From NCBI RefSeq assembly GCF_009873615.1, contig NZ_SSMG01000281.1:1-64000 (forward strand): a stretch of DNA of 64,000 bases, in the 5' to 3' direction. The DNA comes from Photobacterium lucens (lineage in GTDB: Bacteria > Pseudomonadota > Gammaproteobacteria > Enterobacterales > Vibrionaceae). Below the pieces are notes generated by a model. The model was given only the letters and a program-made list of their open reading frames with translations. It made no database searches and had not been told where the DNA came from. A program made the translations under genes and the position numbers. Below are positions 44,347 through 53,279 of the stretch, piece by piece. Positions within the stretch are counted from its first letter, which is position 1. The number at the start of each line of letters is the position of its first letter.

Positions 44347-46236
44347 TTATTCACCTTTTTTTAGCAAGCCGTGCTTTTTTAGATACACAAGTAACAGAGA
44401 AATAGCAGCCGGTGTGATACCTGAAATACGCGATGCCATACCAATAGATTCTGGTTTTGCATCAGTTAGCTTCGCTACCACTTCGTTCGATAGACCTTTA
44501 ACTTGGCTGTAGTCTAAATCAAACGGTAGTTTAGTTTTTTCATGGCGAAGTGATTTTTCTACTTCTTCACGTTGGCGATCGATGTAACCTTGGTATTTCA
44601 CCTGAATTTCAACTTGCTCGCGCGCTTCTACATCTTCATGGGCTGGCGCAAAAGTTTCAATTGCGGTTAATTGCTCGTAGCTTACTTCTGGACGACGCAG
44701 AAGATCCTCACCACTTGCTTCACGAGTGATCGGTGCTTTTAGGATCTTATTTAGCTCATCAACATGATCTGATTTTGGATTGATCCAAATATCTTTTAAA
44801 CGTTGACGCTCAAGCTCCATGTTTTCCAGTTTCTGATTGAAACGCGCCCAGCGCTCATCATCGACTAAACCTAGCTCGCGACCTTTTGGTGTTAAACGTA
44901 GATCGGCATTGTCTTCGCGCAATAATAGACGGTATTCGGCACGAGAGGTAAACATTCGGTACGGCTCTTTAGTACCAATGGTCGATAGATCGTCGATCAA
45001 TACGCCCATGTAAGCTTCGTCGCGACGAGGGCTCCAGCCTTCTTTGTCTTGTGCTTGAAGCGCTGCGTTCATACCCGCCATTAGACCTTGTGCTGCCGCT
45101 TCTTCGTAACCAGTTGTACCGTTAATTTGACCGGCGAAGAATAGACCATCGATGTATTTATTCTCGAAGGTTTGTTTTAGATCGCGCGGGTCGAAGAAAT
45201 CGTACTCAATCGCATAGCCTGGGCGCACAATTGTTGCGTTCTCGAAGCCTTTCATCGAGCGTACAATTTGCATTTGAACATCAAACGGTAAGCTGGTGGA
45301 GATACCATTTGGATATAATTCGTTAGTCGTTAAGCCTTCTGGCTCAATGAAGATTTGATGGCTGTTTTTATCGGCAAAACGCATCACTTTATCTTCAATA
45401 GACGGACAGTAACGAGGACCGATCCCTTCAATAATACCCGCATACATTGGGCTGCGATCCAAGTTGTTACGGATCACTTCATGAGTACGCTCATTGGTGT
45501 AAGTAATGAAACATGGGATCTGACGTGGATGATCCGATTGCTTACCCATAAATGAGAAAGTCGGGGTTGGATTATCACCATGTTGGGTTTCAAGCACACT
45601 AAAATCAACGCTTCGAGCATCAATACGTGGCGGTGTACCTGTTTTTAGACGATCGACACGTAGTGGTAATTCACGTAAACGATCTGCCAGTGCAATAGAT
45701 GCAGGATCACCTGTACGACCACCACTGTAGTTTTCTAAACCGATATGGATCTTACCACCAAGGAAAGTACCGACGGTTAACACAACGGTTTTACTACGGA
45801 ATTTTAGTCCCATTTCCGTTACAACACCGGCAGCACGGTCATTTTCAACAATCAGATCAGTTACTGCTTGTTGGAAAATCATTAGATTTTCTTGGTTTTC
45901 CAATACGTTACGTACTGCTGCTTTATATAATGCACGGTCCGCTTGTGCACGTGTTGCACGTACAGCTGGACCTTTTGATGAGTTCAGCGTACGGAATTGA
46001 ATACCGCCTTTATCAATGGCTTTTGCCATTAAACCGCCCAGGGCATCAACTTCTTTAACCAGGTGTCCTTTCCCGATCCCGCCGATCGCTGGGTTACACG
46101 ACATTTGGCCCAACGTATCGATATTATGGGTCAACAGTAAGGTTTTTTGTCCCATTCGGGCTGCTGCCAATGCGGCTTCAGTGCCAGCATGACCACCACC
46201 CACAACGATGACATCAAATTTTTCCTGGTAAAACAT
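44347..46236 (-). CDS. mnmG: tRNA 5-carboxymethylaminomethyluridine synthase subunit MnmG
   Basis: MnmG (GidA) works with MnmE to put the cmnm5 group on U34 of several tRNAs, using FAD and folate. The 629-residue protein has the FAD loop '[19 protein letters not shown]' (near residue 11), '[16 protein letters not shown]' (47-62) and a C-terminal MnmE-binding region. It borders oriC and is transcribed away from it; its partner mnmE lies 4.7 kb across the origin. Confidence 0.98.
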   Translation of the reverse strand: MFYQEKFDVIVVGGGHAGTEAALAAARMGQKTLLLTHNIDTLGQMSCNPAIGGIGKGHLVKEVDALGGLMAKAIDKGGIQFRTLNSSKGPAVRATRAQADRALYKAAVRNVLENQENLMIFQQAVTDLIVENDRAAGVVTEMGLKFRSKTVVLTVGTFLGGKIHIGLENYSGGRTGDPASIALADRLRELPLRVDRLKTGTPPRIDARSVDFSVLETQHGDNPTPTFSFMGKQSDHPRQIPCFITYTNERTHEVIRNNLDRSPMYAGIIEGIGPRYCPSIEDKVMRFADKNSHQIFIEPEGLTTNELYPNGISTSLPFDVQMQIVRSMKGFENATIVRPGYAIEYDFFDPRDLKQTFENKYIDGLFFAGQINGTTGYEEAAAQGLMAGMNAALQAQDKEGWSPRRDEAYMGVLIDDLSTIGTKEPYRMFTSRAEYRLLLREDNADLRLTPKGRELGLVDDERWARFNQKLENMELERQRLKDIWINPKSDHVDELNKILKAPITREASGEDLLRRPEVSYEQLTAIETFAPAHEDVEAREQVEIQVKYQGYIDRQREEVEKSLRHEKTKLPFDLDYSQVKGLSNEVVAKLTDAKPESIGMASRISGITPAAISLLLVYLKKHGLLKKGE

Positions 46237-46330
46237 GGAACTTCCTCAGGTATTTAAATAGCCAGTGAGTTAACTCGAGCAAAGGGCGGACATTCTATCC
46301 TTTTTCTGTGCAAGAGAGAATCTTTCATCA

Positions 46331-46625
46331 AGATCATTTGATCAGGGTAATTACGCTCTTTAAATATATATAAGATCTTTTTAAAGAGATCTTCTGTTAG
46401 ATCTACTATTAGGATCACCTGATCATGTGGATAACCGTTAAATGATCCTAATGATCATGTGTTTAGCGAGGATCATTTATTGTGGAGGAGCTTGGATCTG
46501 ATCGGGTATAGGCTGGGATCAAAAATGGTACTTATTCACAGGGGGAGGGCGGTCTATAAGTTATTAAATGGATAACTATGGGTTGATCACTGTTTTGATC
46601 TATAGTTATCCACAGAAAAAAGATC
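46331..46625. other. oriC: Chromosome replication origin oriC
   Basis: The 427-base gap between mnmG and mioC has the E. coli oriC layout: 13-mers at the mnmG side, then DnaA boxes. The boxes are TGTGGATAA (46426-46434, R1-like), TTATTCACA (46532-46540, R2-like), AATGGATAA (46567-46575, R3-like) and TTATCCACA (46606-46614, R4-like). Sixteen GATC sites fall in about 295 bases, against about one expected, as needed for Dam and SeqA control. Long stretches such as 'AGGATCATTTATTGTG' and 'TATAGGCTGGGATCA' are near-copies of the E. coli origin. Confidence 0.95.
46374..46412. other. oriC 13-mer unwinding repeats
   Basis: Three A/T-rich 13-mers each start with GATCT: GATCTTTTTAAAG (46374), GATCTTCTGTTAG (46388) and GATCTACTATTAG (46400). 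They have the order and spacing of the L, M and R 13-mers of E. coli oriC, where the helix first opens. Confidence 0.85.
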
Positions 46626-46645
46626 GAAATTAGTTATAATTCTGA

Positions 46646-46674
46646 GTAAAAATTGACGCTTTTTTACGCATCAA
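46646..46674 (-). terminator. Intrinsic terminator at the end of mioC
   Basis: On the minus strand TTGATGC (46674-46668) pairs with GCGTCAA (46659-46653), with one G-U pair, and is followed by five U residues. The stem overlaps the mioC stop codon. It would stop mioC transcripts before oriC. Confidence 0.65.
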
Positions 46675-47110
46675 GCAGCTTTACCCACGAATTAAACCAT
46701 TCTTCAGCAGGTTCTTCAGGCACTGGTGTTGATGAAACATCAATATCAAGACGCTCACCAAGCTGATTTGCATCTAATGAAAGCAGTAGCCCTTCAATTT
46801 TCTTACCAGCAGCACAGAAAGTATCGTAATTACTGTCACCAAGACCAATAACGGCAAAGGTAACACCGCTAAGATCAGGTTGTTGTTGCTCTAGCTCTTC
46901 GGCAAACGGTAAAAAGTTATCTGGATATTCGCCTGCACCGTGGGTTGAGCAGATGATCAGCCAAATATCGTCTTGATTTAGGCTTGAGAATTCAGCTTGG
47001 TTGATCACTTCAGCTTGATGGCCATTATCTTCTAATAATTCAGCCAAATGATCGGCAACATATTCGGCACCACCAAGAGTGCTACCTGTAATTAGGCTAA
47101 GCGTGCTCAT
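46664..47110 (-). CDS. mioC: Flavodoxin-like protein MioC
   Basis: MioC is a small FMN protein; E. coli MioC is needed for biotin synthase activity in vitro. The 148-residue protein has the flavodoxin FMN loop 'ITGSTLGGAEYVAD' (7-20) and 'STHGAGEYPDNFLPF', with 'IGLGDSNYDTFC' binding the flavin ring. It sits beside oriC and is transcribed toward it, as in E. coli, but an intrinsic terminator overlaps its stop. Confidence 0.94.
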   Translation of the reverse strand: MSTLSLITGSTLGGAEYVADHLAELLEDNGHQAEVINQAEFSSLNQDDIWLIICSTHGAGEYPDNFLPFAEELEQQQPDLSGVTFAVIGLGDSNYDTFCAAGKKIEGLLLSLDANQLGERLDIDVSSTPVPEEPAEEWFNSWVKLLDA

Positions 47111-47484
47111 AGTTATCCTTTATATAGAGAGAAATCGCTAGTTTGTGCGTATAAACGCGATCTCGCTGATGAACCATTGGGTATTGTTGGCCTCATTGAG
47201 GTAATGAAGCCTACGATGGGGCTTAGGTTATCGTCTATTTATACACTTATCTATGCTTTCGTGATATCCACCAGTAAATTTACTTATATTGAGAGGAAAA
47301 AGTGTGGGTATTTTTAGCAAATGATCAGTTTTATAAAGGAGATAGATGATCATTGAGTTGTGATCTTATTTTTGTGGATGAAATCGAGAAGATGATCTTA
47401 CCCACATGATCTTGATATTTTAATCACAAGCTTATGATCGTGAATATATGATGATCCAAGTGGATAAATCGAGAAGAAAACGAT
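47111..47484. other. GATC-rich intergenic region between mioC and the ABC transporter
   Basis: This 374-base gap has no gene that I can support. Its right half is unusual: eight GATC sites fall between 47323 and 47485. Three single-mismatch DnaA boxes lie among them (TGTGGATGA 47373-47381, TTACCCACA 47398-47406, AGTGGATAA 47459-47467). The mioC promoter should lie in the left half. In E. coli the mioC promoter also carries a DnaA box. Confidence 0.6.
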
Positions 47485-48246
47485 CTATTTTCTTAATGGG
47501 GTTAGATAGAGCTTATTGGTGTCTGGATGGCGTGAAATACGGATATTATCGTGATAAAGCAGGTGTAATTGGGCTGGTGTTAATACCTGATCTGGGGTGT
47601 CGAAAGCGATCAGTTCACCTTGTTGAAGTAGTAATAAGCGATCGCAAAACTCCAGTGCAGTATTGAGATTATGGAGTGCCACCAGCGCAGTTTTTCCTTG
47701 CTGGCATTGGGCTGTAATGATGTTCATAAGTTGAGATTCATGGCCAATATCAAGGCTCGCAGTGGGCTCATCAAGCAGCATTATATCGGCATTTTGTAGT
47801 AGAGTACGGGCGAAATGGACTCGTTGTTGCTCCCCGCCAGATAACTGGTTAAGTGTCTGATCTAATAACGTTTCTATGTTTGTTTGTGCGATGACGTTGG
47901 CAAGATCATCGGCGTTATTTTGATTAGGATAGCTATAAGCGCCATAACTAATTACATCTTTGACTAAGAAAGAAAATGCGGGATCGCTATGCTGAGGAAG
48001 ATAGCTTAAATGCTGGGCGCGACGTTGATGAGAATAACTTGATAATGGTTTGCCTTGTAGTGAAATGCTACCACTCGAAGGGGAGATATAGCCTGATAAA
48101 CACTTTAGTAGAGTGCTTTTACCTGCACCATTTGGGCCGATGATACCCACCAGCTCGCCAGCATTAAGTGTGAAATCGATTTGATTGAGTAATACCTTGT
48201 TACCCTGAGTTAAAGACAATTGTGTCACGTCTAGGATCGTACTCAT
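47485..48246 (-). CDS. ABC transporter ATP-binding protein, iron-chelate/haem/B12 type
   Basis: This 253-residue ATPase powers a type II importer. It has Walker A 'GPNGAGKSTLLK' (38-49), the signature 'LSGGEQQRVHFARTLL' (near 140), Walker B 'IMLLDEPTAS' and the H-loop 'ALHNLNTA'. It resembles HmuV, FecE and BtuD, which cannot be told apart by motifs alone. Its ATG overlaps the permease stop (ATGA). The three-gene order is binding protein, permease, ATPase. Confidence 0.85.
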   Translation of the reverse strand: MSTILDVTQLSLTQGNKVLLNQIDFTLNAGELVGIIGPNGAGKSTLLKCLSGYISPSSGSISLQGKPLSSYSHQRRAQHLSYLPQHSDPAFSFLVKDVISYGAYSYPNQNNADDLANVIAQTNIETLLDQTLNQLSGGEQQRVHFARTLLQNADIMLLDEPTASLDIGHESQLMNIITAQCQQGKTALVALHNLNTALEFCDRLLLLQQGELIAFDTPDQVLTPAQLHLLYHDNIRISRHPDTNKLYLTPLRK

Positions 48247-49277
48247 TGGGTAATTCCTTTGTACTGACTGCGGATCAATAAAGCAATAAAGTAGATACCG
48301 CCGATCACGGCAGTGATGATCCCCGTTTTTAATTCGTTAGGGGCAATAACGGTTCTGGCTAATAAATCGCAAAGTAGCAAGAACAGCGCACCGAACACAG
48401 CAGAAAAGGGGAGTAAGCGACGATTGTCAGGACCTAATACCAACCTGACTAAATGCGGCACAATTAAACCAATAAATCCGATAGGACCTGCCACAGCAAT
48501 AGCCATTGCGGTTAATAATGTGGTTAGACCGAGTAATAGTAATCGGCTACGTTTTACATTGACTCCCATACCATGGGCATTTTGCTCGCCTAATGCCAGT
48601 AGGTTCAATATTTGCCCGTGACGAAGCAAGATCATTGCAGCAATTAATATTATCGGCGTTGGCCAGAGCAATTGCTGCCAGATCCGCGAATCTAATCCGC
48701 CCATGGTCCAGAACACAAATTCACTGACTTCATACTGCTGAGCGGTAAGTAATACGCCCATGGTTAAGCCACCTAATAAGCTCGATACGGCGAGCCCTGC
48801 CAAGATAATAAACAGGCCTTGTTGAGCTGATTTGGCGGCAAGGAGGTAAACCAAAGCGGCACTGGCTAAAGCCCCCATTGTGGTTAATAAAGGTAATCCG
48901 CCTAAACTGCTGGCACTGATCCCTGTCACTATTGCGAGTACTGCGGCAAAACTGCTACCTGCACTTATCCCTAGAATATCGGGGCTGGCTAATGGGTTTT
49001 TGAATAAGCCTTGGCTACACGCCCCCGCTAAAGCGAGTGCGCCACCAGCAAGAATAGCTGCACAGGCTCGGGGTAGGCGAATGTGGGCGATAATGGCATT
49101 GGCGAGAGGATAGTGCTCGGCGGCATATTGGCTACCATGAGTTAGGTAAGCGAGAAATAAGCCAGCGACATCATGCAGTGGTATCGATACAGAGCCGATA
49201 CAAAGGTATATCGCCAGTATTACGAAGAACAAGATGGATGTGAGTAACCACTGATAACGGGACGCCAATTTATTCAT
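48243..49277 (-). CDS. ABC transporter permease, FecCD family
   Basis: This 344-residue permease has about nine or ten membrane segments and the FecCD/BtuC family core: 'RLPRACAAILAGGALALAGA', 'NPLASPDILGISAGSSFAAV' and 'GPIGFIGLIVPHLVRLVLGP'. The last motif is the cytoplasmic loop that contacts the ATPase. The family takes up ferric siderophores, haem or vitamin B12. Its ATG overlaps the end of the binding-protein gene by eight bases, and its stop overlaps the ATPase start. Confidence 0.88.
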   Translation of the reverse strand: MNKLASRYQWLLTSILFFVILAIYLCIGSVSIPLHDVAGLFLAYLTHGSQYAAEHYPLANAIIAHIRLPRACAAILAGGALALAGACSQGLFKNPLASPDILGISAGSSFAAVLAIVTGISASSLGGLPLLTTMGALASAALVYLLAAKSAQQGLFIILAGLAVSSLLGGLTMGVLLTAQQYEVSEFVFWTMGGLDSRIWQQLLWPTPIILIAAMILLRHGQILNLLALGEQNAHGMGVNVKRSRLLLLGLTTLLTAMAIAVAGPIGFIGLIVPHLVRLVLGPDNRRLLPFSAVFGALFLLLCDLLARTVIAPNELKTGIITAVIGGIYFIALLIRSQYKGITQ

Positions 49278-50223
49278 GGGCTTGCTTTATTTTATTGTCA
49301 CCATAAACGTGGTGGTTAAGGTAGATGATCGCATCAACAATGTATTGGCTATCGGTTGAGCGCAGTGATTGCGGTAAACAAATCACCTTGTTGTTTTTGA
49401 TCGCTGTTAATTGTTGAAGTGAAGGATCGGCTAATAACTCTTGGCGAAACTGATTACTGTTATCGGTATTGTCTTTATCACAGGTACCAGGAATGATGAT
49501 CACATCTGGGTTTAAGACTAATAACTGCTCCTTGGCGAGAGGAACTTGTCCGTATTGATCACCTTGGACGTTAGCAACAACATTGGTTAAGCCTGCACGA
49601 ACCATAATAGTATTAATGGTTGAGGCTTCATTACTCGCCGCGCCCCATGGCGTGTATTCCACCGCCGTTAATCTGTGTTTCGGTTTAATAAGTTTGGTTG
49701 CTAGCTTGGTATTCATTTCATTAACTAGCTGTTGGGCACGTTCAGATTGGTTAACGAGTTTACCAAGCAACAAAATATTGTTCTCGATATCGTGAATGGT
49801 ATAGACGGTATTAAAGACAAACACGGTGATACCAGCTTGGCGTAAAACCTCTATTTTTTGTTGATCGCTCCAGTTTGCGGCAATAAGCAGATCCGGTTTA
49901 TTGGCGATAGTGCGCTCTATATTGAGATCCAATAAAGGAATGGAAGCCGGGATCTTGCTTGCGATCAGGGAATAAGAGGGATCTTTGCTTAATCGACTTA
50001 AACTGGTGATCTGGTTGGCTGGTAGTAACTCTATCAGTACTTGATCGCTAAACATGCTTTTTGATGACACACGTAATGGTGCCTGTTTTAAGGTAACGGT
50101 TTGGTTCGTGCCATCGGTAACGGTTAATGGATAACGGGTTGCTTGTATTGCATGAGCATGAAAAGACATCACAAAAGCTGTGATAAGTGAAAAGAGATGA
50201 AAAAATCGACGCATCATAATCAT
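49270..50223 (-). CDS. Periplasmic substrate-binding protein of the ABC importer
   Basis: This protein of about 317 residues has a signal peptide (ending 'SFHAHA') and the helical-backbone fold of metal-chelate binding proteins: 'RVSSKSMFSDQVLIELL', 'KPDLLIAANWSDQQKIEVLRQAGITV' and 'VLNPDVIIIPGTC'. The ligand is not clear; siderophore, haem or cobalamin are all possible. The neighbouring PduO-like gene weakly favours cobalamin. I chose ATG 50223; ATG at 50217 or 50214 and TTG at 50232 are alternatives without a clear ribosome site. Confidence 0.82.
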   Translation of the reverse strand: MIMMRRFFHLFSLITAFVMSFHAHAIQATRYPLTVTDGTNQTVTLKQAPLRVSSKSMFSDQVLIELLPANQITSLSRLSKDPSYSLIASKIPASIPLLDLNIERTIANKPDLLIAANWSDQQKIEVLRQAGITVFVFNTVYTIHDIENNILLLGKLVNQSERAQQLVNEMNTKLATKLIKPKHRLTAVEYTPWGAASNEASTINTIMVRAGLTNVVANVQGDQYGQVPLAKEQLLVLNPDVIIIPGTCDKDNTDNSNQFRQELLADPSLQQLTAIKNNKVICLPQSLRSTDSQYIVDAIIYLNHHVYGDNKIKQAHE

Positions 50224-50370
50224 TAATCGCAAAGCATATAAAGACTGCTTACCGCTCTTCCTTGGGCTAGCAAAAGATGGCGCACATAGTTAGTGATTTT
50301 GATCTGACTGTCAATTACAGTTATTTATCGTTTCATTAATACTGCTAACTGTAAAAGAGGACTGATCACG

Positions 50371-50922
50371 ATGACGTTAAAATATTCCGGTGATATTGAT
50401 GAGTTAGCTTATCCTTTTATTTTTGAAGACTCGCCTTTGTGTGATTTTGAGATCTTGACGGATGAGCTTTGTACCTATACTGGGTTAGCGTTATCGCAAT
50501 TAGCACAAGGTGAAATACGTCAATCATTAGAGTGGCTACAGCCTTGCATTTTTCACTTAAACGGCTCTATTCGTGGTAAGTGTGGCATTTTTGAAGCGGA
50601 TATCGAAAAGCTTAAAGCTGACTATCATTACTTCCGTGAGCAGGTTAGTGATAGCAATAAACGCTTTGTTCTTCCTCGTGGTGTTGGGCCGGTGATACAA
50701 CTGCATCAGTGTCGAAGCTTGGCGAAGAAGGTTGTACGTCAACTCGTGTTAGTGGACGCTTCGGGTAAAAAGGTGCCAGAGACCTTACCGCGTTTTACTA
50801 ACTTGTTAGTTAACTACTATTTTGCTTTGACCCGAGTATTAAATCAGCAAGCGGGCATTGAAGAGCCAGAATACATCAGTATTAATTACCCAAAACCTGC
50901 GTGCATTAAAGATAAAAAATAA
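50371..50922 (+). CDS. PduO-like cobalamin adenosyltransferase relative, apparently degenerate
   Basis: The 183-residue protein follows the PduO-type ATP:cob(I)alamin adenosyltransferase pattern: 'TDELCTYTGLA' (30-40, family 'VDELNSALGLA'), 'LEWLQPCIFHL' (53-63), 'FVLPRGVGPVIQLHQCRSLA' (99-118, family 'FILPGGS...LHLARTVC') and 'LPRFTNLL' (139-146, family 'LNRLSDLL'). Several usual active-site residues differ: the N-terminal TGDxGxT loop reads 'SGDIDEL' (6-12), the conserved RRAER reads 'KKVVR' (119-123), and the Asp of RLSD is Asn144. It may bind cobalamin or ATP without catalysis. It is divergent from the ABC importer, 147 bases away. Confidence 0.65.
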   Translation: MTLKYSGDIDELAYPFIFEDSPLCDFEILTDELCTYTGLALSQLAQGEIRQSLEWLQPCIFHLNGSIRGKCGIFEADIEKLKADYHYFREQVSDSNKRFVLPRGVGPVIQLHQCRSLAKKVVRQLVLVDASGKKVPETLPRFTNLLVNYYFALTRVLNQQAGIEEPEYISINYPKPACIKDKK

Positions 50923-50925
50923 TAA

Positions 50926-50958
50926 AAAACGCCATATATCAAAGATATATGGCGTTTT
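50926..50958. terminator. Bidirectional terminator between the PduO-like gene and mnmE
   Basis: A perfect stem (AACGCCATATATC, 50928-50940, with its complement at 50944-50956) around AAA has A-run and T-run flanks. It serves two convergent genes. Confidence 0.88.
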
Positions 50959-50985
50959 ATTGTTTCTGTCAAAAATAGTTAGTAT

Positions 50986-52353
50986 TTACTTACCAATACA
51001 GAATGACGTAAAGATACGACCGAGTAAATCATCAGAGGTAAACTCACCGGTGATCTCACTTAAGTGCTGCTGGGCAAGACGCAGTTCTTCTGCAAGGATT
51101 TCACCCGCCATAAAGCCTTCAAGCTGCTCTTTACCAATATCAAGGTGCTCAGCTGCACGCTCTAGGGCATCTAGGTGACGACGACGCGCCATGAAACCAC
51201 CTTCTGTGGTACCTGAGAAACCCATACATTGTTTTAGGTGTTCGCGTAGTGCATCAACACCATCACCTGTGCGCGCTGATAGGCGAATTAGGGTTGGGTT
51301 GTTAGCATGACAAATACCGGTTTGCTCACCTGTTAATTCGGCTTTGTTACGGATCACCGTTAAGCCCATATCGGCAGGTAGACGCTCAATAAAGTCAGGC
51401 CAGATCTCTTTAGGATCGGTCGCATCAGTGGTGGTGCTATCAACCATAAATAGCACGCGATCGGCATGTTCAATTTCATCCCATGCACGCTCAATACCAA
51501 TGCGCTCCACTTCATCAGAAGCTTCGCGAAGACCTGCGGTATCAATAATATGTAGCGGCATGCCATCAATGTGGATGTGCTCACGCAGTACGTCACGAGT
51601 CGTACCTGCAATGTCTGTAACGATTGCGCTGTCTTTACCTGATAGCGCGTTCAACAGGCTAGATTTACCCGCATTAGGACGACCAGCAATAACCACCTTC
51701 ATCCCTTCACGCATAATTGCGCCTTGGTTAGCTTCTTTACGTACATCGTTAAGACGCTCGATGATGCCATTGAGATCGCCACTGACTTTACCATCCGATA
51801 GAAAATCAATTTCTTCTTCAGGGAAATCAATCGCTGCTTCTACGTAGATACGTAAATGGATCAGCGCTTCAACCAGTTCGTTAACCTTGGTTGAGAATGC
51901 CCCTTGCAGTGATTTGAACGCACTCTTAGCGGCTTCTTCAGAGCTTGCATCGATTAGGTCGGCAATCGCTTCTGCTTGCGCTAAGTCGAGCTTGTCGTTC
52001 ATAAAGGCACGCTCAGAGAATTCACCTGGGCGTGCGGCACGAATACCGTCAATTTTTAAGATACGACGGATCATCATATCCATCAGTACCGGGCCACCAT
52101 GGCCTTGCAGTTCCAACACATCTTCGCCAGTAAAGGAATTCGGGCCTTTAAAGAATAGCGCGATGCCTTGATCGAGTGCTGTGCCATCTTCATTCTTAAA
52201 TGGCAGGTATTCAGCGTAGCGAGTTTTCAGTTCGCGACCTGCAACAGCAAGCGCAACCTCTTTGGCTTTAGGACCTGAAACGCGGATGATGCCGACGCCA
52301 CCACGACCCGGCGGTGTCGCTTGAGCGACAATAGTATCGATGTGTTGATTCAT
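50986..52353 (-). CDS. mnmE: tRNA modification GTPase MnmE
   Basis: MnmE (TrmE/ThdF) is the GTPase partner of MnmG in wobble uridine modification. I set the start at 52353 ('[20 protein letters not shown]'), giving 455 residues, as in E. coli. It has the folate-binding N-terminal domain, the G domain with '[12 protein letters not shown]' (G1), 'DIAGTTRD' (G2) and 'DTAGLRE' (G3), and the C-terminal 'FCIGK' whose Cys is conserved. It is the last gene of the minus-strand block from rpmH. Confidence 0.97.
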   Translation of the reverse strand: MNQHIDTIVAQATPPGRGGVGIIRVSGPKAKEVALAVAGRELKTRYAEYLPFKNEDGTALDQGIALFFKGPNSFTGEDVLELQGHGGPVLMDMMIRRILKIDGIRAARPGEFSERAFMNDKLDLAQAEAIADLIDASSEEAAKSAFKSLQGAFSTKVNELVEALIHLRIYVEAAIDFPEEEIDFLSDGKVSGDLNGIIERLNDVRKEANQGAIMREGMKVVIAGRPNAGKSSLLNALSGKDSAIVTDIAGTTRDVLREHIHIDGMPLHIIDTAGLREASDEVERIGIERAWDEIEHADRVLFMVDSTTTDATDPKEIWPDFIERLPADMGLTVIRNKAELTGEQTGICHANNPTLIRLSARTGDGVDALREHLKQCMGFSGTTEGGFMARRRHLDALERAAEHLDIGKEQLEGFMAGEILAEELRLAQQHLSEITGEFTSDDLLGRIFTSFCIGK

Positions 52354-52419
52354 AACCTTGGCTTTGCTTGATAAAAACACGGCAATTGTAAACTAGTGTT
52401 GTGTCTAACACCTAATTAG

Positions 52420-52451
52420 GCAAATAAAAAAGGCGACTAAAAAGCCGCCTT
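52420..52451 (-). terminator. Intrinsic terminator after the short yidC paralogue
   Basis: AAGGCG (52431-52436) pairs with CGCCTT (52446-52451) on the minus strand, and the product ends in a U-run. The 18 bases at 52420-52437 are identical to 53231-53248, in the terminator of full-length yidC. Confidence 0.75.
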
Positions 52452-52466
52452 AGTGCAAATGATACG

Positions 52467-53159
52467 TTACTTCGACTTATCTCGGCTATGTAAGCCTTGT
52501 GCTTCGAGCTGACGGAAGATAATAGTTTGCTGAATGAGGGTAACAATATTTGAAGTGAGCCAATACAGCACGAGACCTGCTGGGAAGAACAAAAAGAACA
52601 CCGTAAAGATAACCGGCATAAAGGTCATGATTTTTTGCTGCATTGGATCGGTAACGGTCGATGGGCTGTTCTTTTGGATAAAGAACATCGAGATCCCCAT
52701 TAAGATCGGTAGTACGTAATATGGGTCTTGTGCTGACAAGTTTTGGATCCAACCAAAGAAAGGCGCATTACGTAGCTCTGTTGATAGGTTTAATACAGTA
52801 TAGAGCGCAATAAAGATTGGCATTTGCAACAGCAAAGGTAAACAGCCACCTAATGGGTTGATTTGCTCCTTCTTGTACAGCGCCATCATTTCTTGGCTCA
52901 TGCGTTGACGGTCATCACCACAGCTTTCACGTAATGCTTGCAGCTTTGGCTGTAGCATGCGCATCTTGGCCATTGAAGTATATTGTGCTTTCGTTAGCGG
53001 ATACATTAAGCCACGGACAATCAGGGTCAGAATAATAATGGCGACACCCCAGTTACCGACAACACCGTGGATGAGTGACAGTAAATCATGGAGAGGGTTG
53101 GCGATAAATGATGACCAACCATAATCTGGGGTTGTTGTTGTCGTTAAGTCTGGATTCAT
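52467..53159 (-). CDS. Short YidC paralogue (insertase core only)
   Basis: This protein of about 230 residues aligns with the last 220 of the adjacent full YidC, from 'DYGW' to the C-terminus, and about four of five residues look identical. It lacks the first membrane helix and the whole periplasmic P1 domain. The insertase core is intact: the conserved Arg in '[18 protein letters not shown]', the cytoplasmic hairpin '[17 protein letters not shown]', '[17 protein letters not shown]' and the closing helices. The N-terminus is '[15 protein letters not shown]', with no signal peptide. The start is uncertain (ATG 53159 or TTG 53180). It looks like a tandem duplicate. Confidence 0.85.
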   Translation of the reverse strand: MNPDLTTTTTPDYGWSSFIANPLHDLLSLIHGVVGNWGVAIIILTLIVRGLMYPLTKAQYTSMAKMRMLQPKLQALRESCGDDRQRMSQEMMALYKKEQINPLGGCLPLLLQMPIFIALYTVLNLSTELRNAPFFGWIQNLSAQDPYYVLPILMGISMFFIQKNSPSTVTDPMQQKIMTFMPVIFTVFFLFFPAGLVLYWLTSNIVTLIQQTIIFRQLEAQGLHSRDKSK

Positions 53160-53230
53160 AATGTCGTACGAACGCCTCAAGCTAAAGATTAAATTTTAAC
53201 CAATTATAGTCAGCGCCACGTCCGAGCAAT

Positions 53231-53264
53231 GCAAATAAAAAAGGCGACCCGGAGGTCGCCTTTT
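53231..53264 (-). terminator. Intrinsic terminator after yidC
   Basis: AAAAGGCGACC (53239-53249) pairs with GGTCGCCTTTT (53254-53264); the minus-strand product ends in a U-run. It separates yidC from the short paralogue, which must therefore be read by read-through or from its own promoter. Confidence 0.85.
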
Positions 53265-53279
53265 GCTAACTAGCGTGGA

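Noticed and set aside
41994-46236. Search for a parS site near parAB
   Set aside because: No TGTTNCACGTGAAACA was found in the gaps I read; CACGTG near 42386 is inside parB and lacks the flanks. A full scan by computer might still find one outside.
50211-50230. ATAATCATTA, a match to the core of a Fur box
   Set aside because: Only about 12 of 19 positions fit, and it overlaps the start codons of the binding-protein gene, where ATG and ATT codons give this pattern by chance.
50224-50370. Possible cobalamin riboswitch upstream of the ABC importer
   Set aside because: I could not find the conserved B12 box or the other core helices.
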